From Polaromonas sp. (GTDB taxonomy: Bacteria; Pseudomonadota; Gammaproteobacteria; Burkholderiales; Burkholderiaceae_C): 40,228 bases of DNA. Position 1 is the first letter of the stretch. Every line of letters starts with the position of its first letter. A model generated the notes under the pieces. That model had not been told where the DNA came from. It saw only the letters and a program-made list of their open reading frames with translations, and did no database searches. The translations under genes were made by a program, and so were the position numbers. Shown piece by piece: positions 38,001-40,228 of the stretch. The stretch covers positions 1 to 40,228 of the forward strand of contig JAAFJF010000028.1 of NCBI GenBank assembly GCA_013298815.1. The letters are read 5' to 3'.

Positions 38001-40228
38001 GGTGCAAGCTGTACCTTAAGTGTGAATGTTCAATCTGCGACTAGCGGCAGTTATACCAATACCATTTCTGCTGGCGCTGTAAGTTCAAGTATTGGTGCTA
38101 ACTCAGTTGGCACCAGTGCTACTCTGAACGTAGCACGACCAAATATCAGTAAAGCTTTCAGTATCGCTACGGTTCCTATGAGTGGAACGGCTACGCTAAC
38201 TATCACGTTAAGCAACCCTACCGCCGTTGCAATGACGGGGGCGGCATTTACAGACAATGTGCCCGCTGGTTTGGTTTCATCGGCACCTGGCGGCACCTGC
38301 GTAGGAACTAAGACGGCAAGTGGTTCAACGGTTACTTTAGCCGCAGGTACTATTCCTGCCAATGGCTCTTGCACAGTGACTGCAACTGTCACTGGCACAA
38401 CGGTTGGCCTTAAAACGAACACTATTAATGCAGGGGACCTGACCATTACGGGGCCAGCTGCTGCGTCAAACGGTACAGCTACTAATGCAAGTATTACCGT
38501 GCTAGCTTCACCAAGTATCAGTAAATCTTTTTTAACGAGCCCGATTCTGCCAAATACCGGTGTATCCACTCTCCAGATCGTGCTTTCGAACAGTAATTCA
38601 GTAGCTTTGACAGGTGCGACATTTATTGATACTTTCCCCACAGCACCCGGGGTAATCACATTGGCAGACACTGTGACTACAAATAGTTGCGGCGGATCAC
38701 TACTTAACAATCTGGGTGCGGCGCTGTCAGTTGGTGCGGCAGGCATTCAATTATCCGCAGGTACCATACCTTCAAACGGTACTTGTACTATCACGGTAAA
38801 TACCAAAGCTAGCTTGGCTGGCGACTACACAAACACCATTCCTGCATCTCCGACCGCAGGTTTTTTGAATACCACAAATGGTGGCGGAAATACAGTGGCT
38901 GCTTCCGCACCGTTGTCAGTGCGTTTGGCTGCACCTATAGTGAGCAAAAGCTTCAGTCCTTCGACCATCGTTGCGAATACAGCATCTACCATGCTGCTGA
39001 CGATCGTCAATCCGTCGACCACGCAAGCGATTACAGGTGTCGCCTGGAGTGATATCTTCCCAGCTGGAATGAAAGTGTTTTCAACGCCGGGCTTTACTAA
39101 CACTTGTGGCGGAACAGTGACTGCAGGGACTCTGGCGAACGATACATCAATATCCATCAGTAGCGCGACTGTTCCATTCAATGCCGGTGGTACAGCAAGC
39201 TGTAGTATCAGTGTAAGTGTGACGAGTTCAGTCGTTGCGGCTTCACCTGGCGTTACCAATACCACGGGCACCGTAATTTCTACCAATGCCAATACGAGCA
39301 CAACAGCGTCGGCGAACTTGATAGTTACTGCACCACCTTTAACATCGCCGACTATTGCCAAAACATTTGTACCAAGTACTATTGGAAGTGGTGATATCAG
39401 CACCATCAGGTTCACACTTGGAAGTGCGAACGTTTCGATTTTAAATAATGCTAACTTTACCGATACGCTTCTCAATATGAGTGTGGCGTCTACCACTATT
39501 GGTGGAACATGTGCTGGCGTGATCAATTCTCCTGCGCTATCAGTCGGTGCGACCGGGTTAAATGCATTAAATTTAACTGTGCCGAACCTACCGCCAGGAG
39601 GTTGTACAGTTGAAGTGCAAGTGACAAGTACAAACCTCGGTAGCAACCCGAATAGCGTCAGCGGCGTGACCACGACGCAAACACCGACAGCAGGCACAGG
39701 TGCGGGACCAGTCGCCTTGCTTGTATTGCCAAAACCCACGATTGCAAAAAGCTTTAATCTTGCCTCTATAACCAGTGGTGACGTCAGTGTGCTGACGCTA
39801 ACGATTACCAATCCCAACAGCTCGCCGCTGAGTGGGATGAGTTTTACTGATATATATCCAACTGATTTGGTCAATGCGGCGACTCCTAGTGCTACTACTA
39901 CGTGCATCGGTGGTGTAGCAATAGCCGTTGCTGGTGGAGGCTCTGTTAATTTGAGTGGAGGCACTGTAGCAGCTAATTCAACATGCGTTGTGACCGTCAA
40001 TGTGACATCTACAGTTGCAGGGTCGTATGTTAATACCAGTGCTGGCGTTAGCAGCACTGAGACAGGCACGGCAGGTCCGGTTAGCAATGCAGCGACATTA
40101 ACTGTAGCTCCGTTAGCGCCAACACTAGCCGTGAGCAAATCGGCTCCCAGCCCAAGCCTGATCGTAGGCGCCAACAGCACCTACACCATCACAGTGACCA
40201 ACAGCGGCACTGGGGTGGCGACGACAGC
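35079..40228 (+). CDS. Giant secreted DUF11/DUF7933-type repeat protein (partial, open at window end)
   Basis: A continuous reading frame of 1716 codons with no stop before the window ends. Residues 1-29 are a Sec signal peptide (VLRILLIFSVFACFGAQA). Residues about 30-355 form an N-terminal region with VVFTGNTLNLNS, GAFITTD and VLYAELIWGANTVG, which I recall from other DUF11 surface proteins. Two DUF11-like domains follow (about 360-625). Eight tandem units then begin at residues 628, 755, 892, 1020, 1144, 1285, 1423 and 1552, each opening like PSVSKSFxPSTI and each containing exactly two cysteines (C-G-G and SCT-type). A further DUF11-like domain starts at 1680. Composition is rich in Thr, Ala, Ser, Gly and Val with almost no charged residues. 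A cell-surface or extracellular adhesin/matrix role is inferred. Any anchor or secretion signal at the C-terminus lies outside the window. Confidence 0.9.
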   Translation, partial: MIEQTKGISLKVLRILLIFSVFACFGAQAAYVQVYNTIQKGKVVFTGNTLNLNSLTAAGQSGAFITTDTSLQVAGYPAGTTQLYTQNSSRANLYIPSTATVLYAELIWGANTVGVPVRLPQASATLNDPVSFTTPNGTYSISPNAVTAGSNATYYTRSANVTGLVQLAGSGTYTTGNVPALINTSTTDGAGWTLAVVLSDTSEVARNLTLFVGSELSGSAPAIVSGFCTPVSGPVNGRLLVSAIEGDASISGDSMGFGATSALAGTNSVFGPNNAASNFFASQINGDTGTLETSGTFGTSNHPVGGNTASSRQAWDITNVDVSSFLTNSQTTAFAQGRTTGDVYAINALAMQINVTSPVFPITVKSVSKSSTFAGDTLRYTVNLDNTAGNGAANNVTFFDAIPAGMVFVPNSVTVNGVAQPGADPTSGVNIGNVPVGAVVTVGFDVNVVSLPASPSPATFNNTANWTYTYVACAGVIAQSGSVTTNTVTTSAARLEPVKSVSPTGALIGGQTATYTISMPNTGQLNTAGTTLADSIPAGTAYVVGSTKLNGVSVPDSVGGIMPFSTAALVNSAGQPPGVIAFGNAATVQFSVVVTTGGIINNVATVDPDGAGPGTGITVSAVNSGLVGPSVAKTFLPSTIGAGSKSTLTVTLTNPNGTTITGASVTDNLPSGMVIANPANATTNCPGGTASAAVSGITLSLSGAALPASGSCTFSADVTSAVAGSYTNTIPAGAVSSNNAGTNTPTSQTLTVTPAPSVSKSFIPSTVAPNAASTLTITLTNPTSSALTNATFTDFFPNIGAGAPGNMTLFDTTTTNSCGGILTDTTGVALATGSSGIKLTGGSIPATNVCTITVRVQGSAGGSYGNTIPVGGLTTSGGANTAQAAATLQIASPQVSKSFATSTVAANTPTAMTITLTNVSGVAVTGLAFSDVYPSDLVNSTTTVTNTGCGGTPTASAIATNPGTLTFTGGTLAAGASCTLSVNVQSATSGSYTNTISAGAVSSSIGANSVGTSATLNVARPNISKAFSIATVPMSGTATLTITLSNPTAVAMTGAAFTDNVPAGLVSSAPGGTCVGTKTASGSTVTLAAGTIPANGSCTVTATVTGTTVGLKTNTINAGDLTITGPAAASNGTATNASITVLASPSISKSFLTSPILPNTGVSTLQIVLSNSNSVALTGATFIDTFPTAPGVITLADTVTTNSCGGSLLNNLGAALSVGAAGIQLSAGTIPSNGTCTITVNTKASLAGDYTNTIPASPTAGFLNTTNGGGNTVAASAPLSVRLAAPIVSKSFSPSTIVANTASTMLLTIVNPSTTQAITGVAWSDIFPAGMKVFSTPGFTNTCGGTVTAGTLANDTSISISSATVPFNAGGTASCSISVSVTSSVVAASPGVTNTTGTVISTNANTSTTASANLIVTAPPLTSPTIAKTFVPSTIGSGDISTIRFTLGSANVSILNNANFTDTLLNMSVASTTIGGTCAGVINSPALSVGATGLNALNLTVPNLPPGGCTVEVQVTSTNLGSNPNSVSGVTTTQTPTAGTGAGPVALLVLPKPTIAKSFNLASITSGDVSVLTLTITNPNSSPLSGMSFTDIYPTDLVNAATPSATTTCIGGVAIAVAGGGSVNLSGGTVAANSTCVVTVNVTSTVAGSYVNTSAGVSSTETGTAGPVSNAATLTVAPLAPTLAVSKSAPSPSLIVGANSTYTITVTNSGTGVATT
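36960..40115 (+). repeat. Eight tandem about 130-residue protein repeats (DNA level diverged)
   Basis: Units of the giant protein start at nt 36960, 37341, 37752, 38136, 38508, 38931, 39345 and 39732, with lengths of 124 to 141 codons. Shared features are a V/I-S/A-K-S/T-F opening, a T-L-T-I-T-L-x-N-P strand, a F-x-D-x-x-P turn, a first Cys (usually C-G-G), then a second Cys before T-x-x-V, and a final Y-x-N-T. At the DNA level the copies are well diverged, so the array is not a recent expansion. Confidence 0.85.

Noticed and set aside
36960-40115. The tandem units of the giant protein as a DNA-level satellite or CRISPR-like array.
   Set aside because: The periodicity is at the protein level; the nucleotide copies are strongly diverged and stay in one reading frame.
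38825-40180. Minus-strand open frame of 451 codons (and another at 38051-38746).
   Set aside because: It lies exactly opposite the in-frame repeat array of the giant plus-strand gene, its product has no start context or recognisable domain, and its openness follows from the codon composition of the sense strand.

Overview
The window looks like a chromosomal segment of a betaproteobacterium of the order Burkholderiales, most likely family Comamonadaceae. The reasons are the smc-zipA-ligA-def order, a succinylase-branch dap operon (dapC-dapD-dapE) carrying a PilT/PilU-type ATPase and prmB, map-glnD, a divergent LysR/DUF2917 pair and a two-subunit ExbB/ExbD with TonB. Genus cannot be fixed from this sequence alone; base composition is moderate rather than GC-rich. 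No rRNA, tRNA, phage, transposase or CRISPR array was seen.

Layout. 1-857 is the 3' end of hrpA. 1064-4141 holds small accessory genes: two membrane proteins, a GNAT acetyltransferase, a Tat-exported intradiol dioxygenase-like lipoprotein and a GlsB/YeaQ membrane protein. 4253-7658 has an ABC-F ATPase (minus), then a LysR regulator divergent from a DUF2917 gene with a perfect T-N11-A palindrome between them. 7785-13243 is an iron-uptake block: a Fur-box-like site, a TonB-dependent siderophore receptor, a DUF1513 protein, and tonB-exbB-exbD, closed by a long palindromic repeat. 13366-15195 (minus) holds TfoX-N, VOC, RidA-like and GNAT genes. 15252-20744 (minus) is the operon dapC-dapD-pilU-like-dapE-prmB. 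20896-28187 (plus) is smc-zipA-ligA-def with overlapping ends. 28194-34707 (minus) is MFS transporter-miaA, a cupredoxin-like secreted protein, and map-glnD. From 35079 to the window end runs one very large secreted protein on the plus strand, still open at 40228 (at least 1716 residues), built of DUF11-like domains and eight tandem units of about 124-141 residues, each with exactly two cysteines.

The most interesting signal is a dispersed stem-loop repeat with 11 copies in the window. Every copy has the core GCCTNA-R/Y-YAGCTAT-like sequence followed by the same geometry, a 5-bp inverted repeat around a 7-base AT-rich loop (GCTAY-N7-RTAGY). Seven copies are intergenic or sit at gene ends, one of which supplies the prmB stop codon. 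Four lie in frame inside coding sequences: prmB, dapE, miaA and the signal peptide of the cupredoxin-like gene. The two copies read in forward orientation (prmB, dapE) have TCA where intergenic copies have TAA or TGA, so they are stop-free; the two read in reverse use one shared frame. This resembles, in principle, the Rickettsia palindromic elements known to insert into protein genes. Whether this family has already been described cannot be judged from the sequence.
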